This document shows positions 6,909 through 14,695 of a DNA stretch of 64,000 nucleotides, in pieces (position 1 is the stretch's first letter; the number at the start of each line of letters is the position of its first letter). Under the pieces are notes generated by a model. It was not told the DNA's origin. It was given only the letters and a program-made list of their open reading frames with translations, and made no database searches. Location of the stretch: contig CAXBEV010000001.1 of the NCBI GenBank assembly GCA_963974935.1, positions 186,001-250,000 on the forward strand. Reading direction: 5' to 3'. A program made the translations under genes and the position numbers. This DNA is from UBA4479 sp963974935 (GTDB taxonomy: Bacteria > Pseudomonadota > Alphaproteobacteria > Rhodospirillales > Casp-alpha2).

Positions 6909-7455
6909 GTGCGTTCTCCCTTTGGGTTTGGTTTTGATTTTTGGACCGGTTCCACGGCATCCACAATAGGGCGTTCGCCAACATACAGGTGCCGGTGAGC
7001 CCAGACATCAACAAGCCGGCGCCAATCAATGCGTCGGCGATCACAAACATCGGCGATATGATAAAGCTTAATGCCGTCGAGATCAGCAAAAGGATGCCAA
7101 CGGTGATCTGCACCTGGCGTTGGATGCCGAGCTTAGGCGCATTCCTGTTTGCGGCTTTAACCGGAAGCCCGGCGCTGCGCCAAGCGTTTAAGCCGCCGTC
7201 AATATAGGCAGTGTCCGTGAATCCGGCGGTTTCGATAGCCGGATGTGCGGCTTTGGTGCGCACGCCGCTCGAACAATAAAACACCACCTGACCGTCTTTG
7301 ATCTGCGGCGTGCAGTCAGCGTCGATCAGCGCAGCGGGCAACAATACAGCGCCTGGGATATGTGCGTCGGTGAATTCTTTTTGCGACCGAATGTCGATCA
7401 ATGTTGCACCGTCTTCGATCCGGCGTTGCGCATCTTCGGGAGAGAGGCGGTCCAT
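6901..7455 (-). CDS. rhodanese - DUF2892 fusion protein (YgaP-like)
   Basis: The 184-residue protein joins a rhodanese domain (about residues 1-95, active-site loop CSSGVR with Cys61) to a C-terminal DUF2892 membrane domain with two helices (about 115-160), as in E. coli YgaP, a membrane persulfide sulfurtransferase. I use the ATG at 7455, because GGAGG sits nine bases upstream; a start at 7470 would place that site inside the gene. The operator at 7486-7509 lies just upstream. The downstream overlapping gene encodes an exported GlcG/HbpS protein. Confidence 0.88.
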   Translation of the reverse strand: MDRLSPEDAQRRIEDGATLIDIRSQKEFTDAHIPGAVLLPAALIDADCTPQIKDGQVVFYCSSGVRTKAAHPAIETAGFTDTAYIDGGLNAWRSAGLPVKAANRNAPKLGIQRQVQITVGILLLISTALSFIISPMFVIADALIGAGLLMSGLTGTCMLANALLWMPWNRSKNQNQTQRENAHA

Positions 7456-7485
7456 CACGGTGTCCTCCATCTGAGTGTCCGACTA

Positions 7486-7509
7486 ACATATTCTGGTTGT
7501 CGAATATGT
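7486..7509. promoter_or_regulatory. second ATATTC-N8-GAATAT operator
   Basis: ACATATTC (7486-7493) and GAATATGT (7502-7509) are perfect 8-base arms with an eight-base spacer, the same core and spacing as at 6311-6342. The site is 31 bases upstream of the rhodanese start codon. Two identical cores 1.2 kb apart in front of functionally related genes indicate one regulator. Confidence 0.7.
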
Positions 7510-7588
7510 AAAGGACGAAGCGCAGGATTTCACGCGAATATAGCAACACCGGGCTTTCATGGCGGCGCACTTTCACCGATAATTACGG

Positions 7589-8368
7589 ATGATTAGCGCC
7601 GATACCCTTAAAGACTTAGCCGGCATTCGGCATGTGTTTTTTTCCCGCGACGGTGGCGTCAGTGACGGTATCTATGCGTCGCTGAACTGTGGCCCGGGGT
7701 CAAACGATGCACGTGATGCCGTGATCGACAACCGTGCCCGCGCGATGGCGGTCTTGGATGTTGAACCGGACGCTCTGGTGACCGTGCATCAAATTCATTC
7801 CCCGACGTGTGTCCAGGTTGAAACCTCTTGGGCGTTGGCTGAGGCCCCGAAGGCCGATGCCATGGTAACGTCTCAGCCAGGCATTGCGCTCGGTATCCTG
7901 ACCGCAGATTGCGCGCCGGTGCTGTTTGCCGATGCCGACGCCGGCGTGATCGGGGCTGCGCATGCGGGGTGGAAAGGGGCACTCGGCGGTGTGCTGGAAT
8001 CGACGTTAGAAACAATGACGGACGAGGGTGCCAGACTCGGGCGCATTGCTTGTGCTGTGGGGCCATGTATTGCCCAGTCGTCCTATGAAGTCGGGGCTGA
8101 ATTCCGTACTGCATTTATGGAAGCCAGCATCGCCAATGTACGGTTTTTTCAAAACGGTGCACAGGGCGGAAAGTTTCAATTCGATCTCGGGGGCTACGTC
8201 GCGGAACGACTGCGGAGCGCGGGTGTCGGCTCGGTTGAGGTTTTGGGTCTTGATACTTATGCCGATGCGGATCGGTTTTTCAGTTATCGCCGCTCCACCC
8301 ACAAGGGTGAGCCCGACTACGGGCGGCTACTTTCAACCATCATGTTGAGCAAGGACACATTCGCTTAA
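7589..8368 (+). CDS. pgeF: peptidoglycan editing factor / polyphenol oxidase family (YfiH)
   Basis: PgeF (DUF152, multicopper-oxidase-like fold) is a cytosolic enzyme that removes wrongly incorporated residues such as L-serine from muropeptide precursors. The 259-residue protein carries the metal-site motifs TVHQIHS, TADCAPVLFAD and AAHAGWKGAL plus GPCIAQSSYEVG, and ends with SYRRS as in the family. It forms TAATG overlap with the next gene, so the two are translationally linked. Confidence 0.9.
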   Translation: MISADTLKDLAGIRHVFFSRDGGVSDGIYASLNCGPGSNDARDAVIDNRARAMAVLDVEPDALVTVHQIHSPTCVQVETSWALAEAPKADAMVTSQPGIALGILTADCAPVLFADADAGVIGAAHAGWKGALGGVLESTLETMTDEGARLGRIACAVGPCIAQSSYEVGAEFRTAFMEASIANVRFFQNGAQGGKFQFDLGGYVAERLRSAGVGSVEVLGLDTYADADRFFSYRRSTHKGEPDYGRLLSTIMLSKDTFA

Positions 8369-9522
8369 TGGCCCTTCATTTTTCAACGCAAGAACTCGCG
8401 GATCGCCGCCGTCGCACCTGTGCTGCGATGCAGTCGGACGGTTTGGACGGCCTGCTGATCTTCCGCCAAGAAACCATGTTCTATCTGACCGGCTATGACA
8501 CGTTCGGGTATGTGTTCTTCCAATGTCTATATCTGGGCGCTGATGGGACCATGACGCTGCTGACCCGTGCGCCCGATTTGCGCCAAGCGCAAAACACCTC
8601 AGTCATCGAAGACATCCGGGTCTGGGTCGATCATCCGGACGCCAGTCCAGCGTCCGAGCTTCGGGATATCTTGGTCGGGCATGACTGCAATGGGCGAAAG
8701 CTCGGCGTTGAATATGAATCTTATGGTCTGACCGCTAGCAACGGAAAACGTCTGGACGCGGCTCTTGAGGGGTTCTGCACGTTGGTCGATGCGTCTGATT
8801 TGGTGACTCGGTTGCGCGTCGTCAAAAGCGCGGCTGAAATCGATTATGTGCGCCGCGCGGCAGAGCTTGCCGACGATGCGTGGGATGCGGCCGCTGCCGT
8901 TGCTGCCCCTGGCGTTTCCGAAGGTGACGTGTTGGCTGCAATGCACAGCGCCATATACAAAGGCGGCGGCGATTCGCCCGGCAACCCGTTCATCATCGGC
9001 TCGGGCGGTGATGCATTGCTGTGTCGTACTAAGACCGGTCGGCGCACCCTAGAGGCCAACGATCAGCTGAATTTGGAATGGGCCGGGACGTATCGGCACT
9101 ATCACGCGGCGATGTTCCGGACCATGGTGTTTGGCGACCTGCCGGCGCGGCAAAAACAGATGTTCGATGTTGCCCGTGATGCGCTGCTGGCCGTCGAAGC
9201 GGCGCTCACGCCCGGTAACATCGTCGGCGATGCTTTTAAGGCGCATGCGGATGTTATCGATGATGCGGGTATGCAGGCGCATCGCTTGAACGCGTGTGGC
9301 TATAGCCTCGGTACCACGTTCGCGCCGAATTGGATGGATTGGCCGATGATTTACGCCGACAACCCGGTCATCGTTGAGTCCGGTATGATATATTTTTGCC
9401 ATATGATTATTTTTGACAGTGATCAGCAGTTGGCGATGTGTTTAGGCGAGACCGTGCTGACCACCGACGGCGCGCCTGAACGGCTATCGCGGTTGCCGCT
9501 TGAACTGCCACACATCCCCTGA
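8368..9522 (+). CDS. M24 (pita-bread) family protein, ectoine-hydrolase-like clade
   Basis: The 384-residue protein has a creatinase N-terminal domain (LIFRQETMFYLTGYDTFG) and a C-terminal M24 domain. The usual metal ligands of Xaa-Pro aminopeptidases are not conserved: the D-x10-D region reads LEWAGTYRHYHAAMFRT and the GHGIG region reads ACGYSLGTTFAPNWMDW. From memory this resembles ectoine hydrolases (DoeA/EutD), which also cleave without the standard two-metal site. Substrate unknown; no other ectoine gene is in the window. The ATG overlaps the pgeF stop by one base. Confidence 0.75.
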   Translation: MALHFSTQELADRRRRTCAAMQSDGLDGLLIFRQETMFYLTGYDTFGYVFFQCLYLGADGTMTLLTRAPDLRQAQNTSVIEDIRVWVDHPDASPASELRDILVGHDCNGRKLGVEYESYGLTASNGKRLDAALEGFCTLVDASDLVTRLRVVKSAAEIDYVRRAAELADDAWDAAAAVAAPGVSEGDVLAAMHSAIYKGGGDSPGNPFIIGSGGDALLCRTKTGRRTLEANDQLNLEWAGTYRHYHAAMFRTMVFGDLPARQKQMFDVARDALLAVEAALTPGNIVGDAFKAHADVIDDAGMQAHRLNACGYSLGTTFAPNWMDWPMIYADNPVIVESGMIYFCHMIIFDSDQQLAMCLGETVLTTDGAPERLSRLPLELPHIP

Positions 9523-9602
9523 ATGAATTCCCTGACCATAGGTCTGAAAATGCCGCATATGCTGTTCTTTTTAATTTTTATCATGTTGGGGTTACTGGCG
9601 AC

Positions 9603-10604
9603 ATGCGTGGTTGGGCTCGGCACCGCGTGAGGGCGCTTGCGGCCGGTCTTGTGCTTTTGCTGCTGCTGAGTGCGTGTGGCCCGCTACCGCGCCCGTTCGG
9701 TCGCGATGAGACCGACGCGCCAAATCCGCTTGCCGATAATTTGTTCCGCGAAGGGGTCGAGGTCGAGCCGCTGACCGGCACCACGCGGCCGATGGGGCAG
9801 CTTTTGGCCGAAGCCGTGGCGAATAACCTGGAACGCGAACACGAAATTCCGGCGGCAACCGCGCTTAACCAGAGCCGATTCATCCTGACCGGGCACGTAC
9901 ATATCAACGAGAACGATCCAACAGCGCGCACCCTGGTCAGCATCGGCTGGCAACTGGACGAGCGCGGCGGCGAGACCGTGGATGCGTTCGTCCAAGATAT
10001 CCCGGCAACCCGTTTGGAATGGGATTACGGTTCGCCAACGATTTTGGAACGCGTGGGTCTGACCACCGGCACCCGTGTGGCGCGGATGATTTTTGGGGAT
10101 AGCGACGATGTTCGTACCCGGGATCGATTGCTGGGGCGGCGCGGGATTTTCGTGCGTGAAGTGACGGGGGCGCCGGGTGATGGCAATACGGCGCTCAGAC
10201 GCGCGATGACGGTGGCGCTGTCGGGGCATGGGCTGCGTCTAACCGATGATCTTGAAAAGGCAGTGTTCAATGTCGGTGCGAATGTCAGCATCGACGCGCC
10301 TGACGACGACATGCAGGCGGTCCGCATTATCTGGACGGTGAATGGAGTCGACGACGAAAGACTGGGTACGGCAGATCAAGCCAACGCGGTTCCTGCCGGT
10401 AGCTTGGATGGCCGTTGGGGGCAGACAGCGGCGTTCGTGGCCGCGGCCGCCACGGCCGGAATCGTCGGTATCATCGAAAAACATGACCCGTCAAAGCTGC
10501 GCGCGCCGAATTTGGGCGGCGGGCCGTCGTCGGCGCAACCCCCTGCGCCACCGCGCCGAAAGCTCCGGCAAATCCCGGGGCGCGCGCCACCGCCGCCCAG
10601 TTAA
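9603..10604 (+). CDS. hypothetical lipoprotein, tandem paralogue 1
   Basis: The 333-residue protein has a lipoprotein signal (LVLLLLLSAC, lipid-attached Cys25). Two similar modules follow: one around residues 40-160 and one around 180-300 (VTGAPGDGNTALRRAM ... GSLDGRWG). The protein ends in a proline-rich tail, IPGRAPPPPS. The second module and the tail are shared with the next gene. I do not recognise the family. Export and anchoring to the periplasmic face of a membrane is clear from the lipobox; a carbohydrate- or envelope-related scaffold is only a guess. The gene ends 80 bases before its paralogue. Confidence 0.75.
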   Translation: MRGWARHRVRALAAGLVLLLLLSACGPLPRPFGRDETDAPNPLADNLFREGVEVEPLTGTTRPMGQLLAEAVANNLEREHEIPAATALNQSRFILTGHVHINENDPTARTLVSIGWQLDERGGETVDAFVQDIPATRLEWDYGSPTILERVGLTTGTRVARMIFGDSDDVRTRDRLLGRRGIFVREVTGAPGDGNTALRRAMTVALSGHGLRLTDDLEKAVFNVGANVSIDAPDDDMQAVRIIWTVNGVDDERLGTADQANAVPAGSLDGRWGQTAAFVAAAATAGIVGIIEKHDPSKLRAPNLGGGPSSAQPPAPPRRKLRQIPGRAPPPPS

Positions 10605-10684
10605 TTGCGTGCCGATTGCGTGTTTGGTGGCTTTCGTGTGTCGTTTTTACTGAAAACGTCTCGGCGGACTGGTAGATTCCAAAG

Positions 10685-12214
10685 GTGGCGAACGATCTTT
10701 CATTTTACGGGCCTTGGCGACGCCTGTTGAGTCCTGCACGTGTGCGGGCAATCGGCTTGTGTCTGGCGCTCAGCTTGGCGTTAATGATATCAGCGTGTGC
10801 TCAAAATGCAGCCCCAATCGGTGCCGGCGCACCGCCCGCTGCGAATCGCGGTGCACAAAGCGGCGAAGCAGCAATGGCCCAGGTGGTGTTTGTCGTACCT
10901 TTGGAAGGTGCACCATCTCAAACGGCACTGATCTTGGCGGATGCGATCGCCGCCGAGCTTCGCGATCATCAGCGCCCGGCGATATTATCGTTTGAACCCA
11001 ATCAGGCCGGCGCGTCCGTGGTCGGCAGCGTGATCTCTACAGAGCCCCGGGGTGCGGTGACGTGGCTGACCATCGAATGGGCGATTCGCGCGCCCTATGG
11101 CACCCACGTCGCGACCTACAGCCAGCAAGTGGTGATCGACAATCGGTTGTGGCAGACCGGTGCGCCCGAAGCGATCAACCTGTTGGTCGCCGATGCGGCA
11201 CCCCGCGTCGTTAATATGGTGGAAGCCCAGGTCAGCCCGCCGATGGATCTGACCATGACCCATAGTGATACCCGGCCTTCGCCTACGCCGATGGGGGTAA
11301 TGCCGGAAACCCAAAAGGCCGTTAATCAGCAGCCGTCCATGCCGTTGGCCCGGATCTCCGAGCGTACCAACGGCAATGTGGTCGGCCTTGAGAGCACAAT
11401 GACCGAAGCCGAAGCCCCAAGCGATGTCATGCCACCGACAGTCTCCGACGCGGCACAGCAGACGGATGCGAAAATTCCGCCACCTAATGAGTTGCCGTCT
11501 TTGCTGACGCTGCCCCCCGAAGGCGACACGAATGCGTCTGGGATGCAACCTGCCGGCCCGCCGAGGCCGCTGACCCGCCCAGCGATCCGCGGGGATGGTA
11601 TTGTGGTCGCACCACCGCCCGGCGGTACCGCGCCTGCAACTGTCGAAGATAAAGACGAGGGCCTGCTCGCGGGTCTTGCGCCGAATATGGATGCAGATGC
11701 GCGCCGCCCGGGTGATGCCAGGCCTGCCGGGCCGGGTGGCGCAGCATTTGCGCAGGTCCGCTGGGGGCAGCCGTCGTTTTTGATCAAGCCCGTGGTCGGT
11801 GCGCCGGGCAACGGCAACGAAGCGCTGACGGCCGGCTTGAAATCGGCATTGCGCGCTCGCGACGTGACGATTTCCGAAGACCCCCGCCAAGCCGGGTTCG
11901 TCATTCGGGGCACGGTGGATATGGGTGATCCCGTGAACGGGCGGCAATATGTGCGGATTTTATGGAACGTCGGCACTGTGACCGGCGATGAGGTCGGCAA
12001 TGCAGTGCAGGAAAATATCATCATTGCGGGCAGTTTGGACGGAGAATGGGGCCACGTTGCCGAAGCCGTGTCGTTGGCGGCGGTACGTGGCATTCAGGAC
12101 CTGTTTGGGGATGCCGACACCAGCCTGCGAGAACGCGAACAATTGCCCGATTTCCCAGACGTTGACCTGCCCACCATCCCCGGACGCGCCCCACCACCGC
12201 CAAGCAACTACTAA
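10685..12214 (+). CDS. hypothetical lipoprotein, tandem paralogue 2 with long linker
   Basis: This 509-residue protein starts at a GTG and has a lipobox LMISAC (Cys38). Residues about 60-185 form a first module; about 190-345 is a proline- and alanine-rich, probably disordered linker; about 355-480 is a second module (VVGAPGNGNEALTAGL ... GSLDGEWGHVAEAV), followed by the tail IPGRAPPPPSNY. Modules and tail match the preceding lipoprotein, so the pair arose by duplication, and the two halves of each protein look like an older internal duplication. Function unknown. Confidence 0.75.
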   Translation: MANDLSFYGPWRRLLSPARVRAIGLCLALSLALMISACAQNAAPIGAGAPPAANRGAQSGEAAMAQVVFVVPLEGAPSQTALILADAIAAELRDHQRPAILSFEPNQAGASVVGSVISTEPRGAVTWLTIEWAIRAPYGTHVATYSQQVVIDNRLWQTGAPEAINLLVADAAPRVVNMVEAQVSPPMDLTMTHSDTRPSPTPMGVMPETQKAVNQQPSMPLARISERTNGNVVGLESTMTEAEAPSDVMPPTVSDAAQQTDAKIPPPNELPSLLTLPPEGDTNASGMQPAGPPRPLTRPAIRGDGIVVAPPPGGTAPATVEDKDEGLLAGLAPNMDADARRPGDARPAGPGGAAFAQVRWGQPSFLIKPVVGAPGNGNEALTAGLKSALRARDVTISEDPRQAGFVIRGTVDMGDPVNGRQYVRILWNVGTVTGDEVGNAVQENIIIAGSLDGEWGHVAEAVSLAAVRGIQDLFGDADTSLREREQLPDFPDVDLPTIPGRAPPPPSNY

Positions 12215-12334
12215 TCAGGCTCATTTTGCGGTAATTCCCGAAAAACCGCCGTTTTATATTCGTGCCATCAAAGCGTTTACAGGGGGGGAACAGGTTGATA
12301 TGTTCCGCGCGCTTTTGGGGCCCGGAAATTTTAC

Positions 12335-13273
12335 ATGAAAATCATCGCCTGCAACTCGAACCGTCCACTTGCGGAGGCCATTTCGGCCTACGTCAACCTG
12401 CCGCTGACGAAAGCCAGCGTGCGGCGTTTTTCGGATATGGAAGTTTTCGTCGAGATCGAGGAAAACATGCGCGGTGAAGATGTGTTCATCGTGCAGTCGA
12501 CGTCCTATCCGGCGAATGACAACCTGATGGAATTGCTGGTGACGCTGGATGCGCTCCGTCGCGCATCTGCACGGCGGACCACGGCGGTAATCCCGTACTT
12601 TGGCTATGCCCGTCAAGACCGTAAATCGGGTCCGCGTACGCCGATTTCTGCTAAATTGGTTGCCAACCTGATCACCGAAGCCGGCGCCGACCGGGTTTTG
12701 ACGATGGATCTGCACGCCGGTCAAATCCAAGGCTTTTTCGATATCCCGACCGACAACCTCTATGCCGAGACGGTGTTGGCCAAAGACATTGAAGATTCCA
12801 TGAACGGCGATACCGGTGATTTGGTCATCGTTTCGCCGGACGTCGGCGGTGTTGTACGGGCACGCGCATTCGCGAAGCGCTTGGGCGCCGAGCTTGCGAT
12901 CATCGACAAACGCCGCGAGCGCGCGGGCGTGTCGGAAGTTATGAACATCATCGGTGACGTTGAAAAACGCCACTGCATCTTGGTCGACGATATCGTCGAT
13001 AGTGCCGGCACGTTGTGTAACGCCGCCGTTGCCTTGATGCAGCAGGGCGCAGAATCGGTTTCCGCTTATGTGACGCACGGTGTGTTGTCGGGGGGTGCCG
13101 TGGCACGGGTGACGTCGTCGCCGATGCAGCATCTTGTGATCACCGACAGTATCCAAGCGACCGAAGCCGTACGTGTTGCACAGAATATTAGACAATTGAC
13201 CGTCGCGCCGCTGATTGGCGAGGCGATGCAGCGAATAAGCCACGAAAGTTCAGTTTCGTCGCTGTTCGATTAA
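12335..13273 (+). CDS. prs: ribose-phosphate pyrophosphokinase
   Basis: Prs makes PRPP from ribose 5-phosphate and ATP for nucleotide, histidine and tryptophan synthesis. The 312-residue length is typical. Seen are FSDMEVFVEIEENMRGEDVF, the flexible loop YARQDRKSGPRTPISAKLVANL, TMDLHAGQIQGFFDIP, and the PRPP loop LVDDIVDSAGTL. The start follows GGAAATTTTAC. A weak hairpin (TGCGGT/ACCGCC followed by a short T run) stands between the lipoprotein gene and prs and may end upstream transcription. Confidence 0.97.
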   Translation: MKIIACNSNRPLAEAISAYVNLPLTKASVRRFSDMEVFVEIEENMRGEDVFIVQSTSYPANDNLMELLVTLDALRRASARRTTAVIPYFGYARQDRKSGPRTPISAKLVANLITEAGADRVLTMDLHAGQIQGFFDIPTDNLYAETVLAKDIEDSMNGDTGDLVIVSPDVGGVVRARAFAKRLGAELAIIDKRRERAGVSEVMNIIGDVEKRHCILVDDIVDSAGTLCNAAVALMQQGAESVSAYVTHGVLSGGAVARVTSSPMQHLVITDSIQATEAVRVAQNIRQLTVAPLIGEAMQRISHESSVSSLFD

Positions 13274-13283
13274 ACACAGAATT

Positions 13284-13305
13284 CCGACCCGGCGGTTCGG
13301 GTCGG
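13284..13305 (+). terminator. hairpin after prs (8-bp stem)
   Basis: CCGACCCG (13284-13291), a six-base loop and CGGGTCGG (13298-13305) form a perfect stem eleven bases after the prs stop. There is only a short T run after it, so it may be a terminator, an attenuator or an mRNA-end stabiliser. Confidence 0.5.
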
Positions 13306-13310
13306 TTCCC

Positions 13311-13339
13311 GCAGACGGACACCCCTGGAGGCCGTCTGC
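13311..13339 (+). promoter_or_regulatory. leader hairpin before rplY (8-bp stem)
   Basis: GCAGACGG (13311-13318) and CCGTCTGC (13332-13339) pair perfectly around a 13-base loop, 28 bases before the rplY start; the AAGGAG ribosome-binding site (near 13353) stays free. It directly follows the prs hairpin. A ribosomal-protein leader control is possible. Confidence 0.4.
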
Positions 13340-13366
13340 AACCATGTTGTACAAGGAGTTAAAGAC

Positions 13367-14047
13367 ATGGCTACTGCTCATCCACTAAATGCGGAGCTTC
13401 GCGATCGGGCCGGCAAGGGGGCCGCTCGTGCTGTACGCCGCGCCGGACGTGTTCCGGGTGTTATCTATGGCAACAAGCAAGAGCCAGTATTGATTTCCGT
13501 CAACCCTGTCGACTTGATGAAGGAAATCCAAAAGCCGGGCTTCTTCTCGCACGTTTACGAAGTGCAAGTCGGGTCCGACTCCTACAAGGTGCTGGCGCGT
13601 GACCTGCAGGTCCATCCGGTCAACGATATGCCGGTGCATGTCGACTTCATGCGGTTCAGCGCGAAAACGCGTCTCGCCGTCGAAGTGGGTGTGGAATTCA
13701 TCAACGAAGAGACATGCCCGGGCCTCAAAGAAGGCGGCGTACTCAACGTGGTGCGTCACGAGGTCGAGTTGCGTTGTTCGCCGGACAGCATTCCGGAGAG
13801 CTTGATCGCCGACTTGGCTGGTCTGGAGATCGGCGACTCGGTGCACATCAGCAACATTACACTGCCTGAGAACGTTGAACTCACGATCACGGATCGTGAC
13901 TTTACCATTGCGACGATTGCCGCACCGACTGTCTACACCGAAGCCGAAGAAGGCGATGAGGAAGAGGCAGAAGAGGGCGCAGAAGCTGCTGAAGGTGGTG
14001 ATGACGCTGAAGATGGCGGCGATGACGAGGAAAAGTCCGAGGAGTAA
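13367..14047 (+). CDS. rplY: 50S ribosomal protein L25, long Ctc form
   Basis: L25 binds 5S rRNA in the large subunit. The 226-residue protein is the long TL5/Ctc type: an N-terminal 5S-binding beta barrel (residues 1-95, GAARAVRRAGRVPGVIYG), a C-terminal TL5 domain (about 96-190) and an acidic tail of about 30 residues rich in Glu and Asp. ACAAGGAG gives a strong ribosome-binding site. The rplY-pth-ychF order is classic, with gaps of 21 and 3 bases. Confidence 0.95.
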   Translation: MATAHPLNAELRDRAGKGAARAVRRAGRVPGVIYGNKQEPVLISVNPVDLMKEIQKPGFFSHVYEVQVGSDSYKVLARDLQVHPVNDMPVHVDFMRFSAKTRLAVEVGVEFINEETCPGLKEGGVLNVVRHEVELRCSPDSIPESLIADLAGLEIGDSVHISNITLPENVELTITDRDFTIATIAAPTVYTEAEEGDEEEAEEGAEAAEGGDDAEDGGDDEEKSEE

Positions 14048-14068
14048 TCCTCAGGACGGATATTCCTT

Positions 14069-14692
14069 ATGTTTCTTGTCGTCGGTCTCGGAAACCCCGG
14101 CCCGACTTATGCCGGCAACCGACACAACATCGGCTTCATGGCGGTGGACGAAATCGTCCGCCGCCATGGCCTTTCGCCCTGGCGCACAAAGTTCCAGGGC
14201 GAGATCGCCGATTCTGTGGTCGACGGCAGGAAAGCACTTATCCTCAAACCGATGACATACATGAACGAATCCGGACGCTCGGTGTTGGCGGCGGCGACGT
14301 TTTATAAAATTCCGCCGAAAGACATCATCGTTTTCCACGATGAAATCGATTTGGCGCCGGGCAAGCTGCGCGTAAAACGGGGTGGCGGCCATGCCGGGCA
14401 CAACGGTTTACGCTCGATCCATGCAAGCCTCGGGGCAGACTATGCGCGGGTGCGCATGGGTGTCGGTCATCCGGGCGATAAGGCCGAAGTAAAAAACTAT
14501 GTTCTGAAGGACTTTGCCAAAGTCGACCGCGATTGGCTGGATCCGATGGTTGACGGTTGTGCGGAATTCTTGGGCGATGTCTTGGACGGCGATGATTCGT
14601 CATTCATGAGCAAAGTCGCGCACCGTATCAGCCCGAACAGACCAAATGCACCAAAACCCGCCACCAACAACGACGATAACGAAAAGGCATAA
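14069..14692 (+). CDS. pth: peptidyl-tRNA hydrolase
   Basis: Pth releases peptides from prematurely dissociated peptidyl-tRNA. The 207-residue protein shows GLGNPGPTYAGNRHNIGF with the catalytic His in NRHNIGF, KPMTYMNESG, HDEIDLAPGKLRVK with the catalytic-site Asp, and GHNGLRSI. The C-terminus is extended by about 20 polar residues (PNRPNAPKPATNNDDNEKA). It lies between rplY and ychF on one transcript. Confidence 0.96.
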   Translation: MFLVVGLGNPGPTYAGNRHNIGFMAVDEIVRRHGLSPWRTKFQGEIADSVVDGRKALILKPMTYMNESGRSVLAAATFYKIPPKDIIVFHDEIDLAPGKLRVKRGGGHAGHNGLRSIHASLGADYARVRMGVGHPGDKAEVKNYVLKDFAKVDRDWLDPMVDGCAEFLGDVLDGDDSSFMSKVAHRISPNRPNAPKPATNNDDNEKA

Positions 14693-14695
14693 ATT

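Noticed and set aside
10985..11947. Long minus-strand reading frame of 320 codons opposite the second lipoprotein
   Set aside because: It lies wholly within a well-supported coding gene on the other strand, has no ribosome-binding site or recognisable motif, and such frames are common in GC-rich DNA.
12254..13243. Minus-strand reading frame of 329 codons opposite prs
   Set aside because: Shadow of prs; composition rich in His, Arg and Gly and no domain signature.
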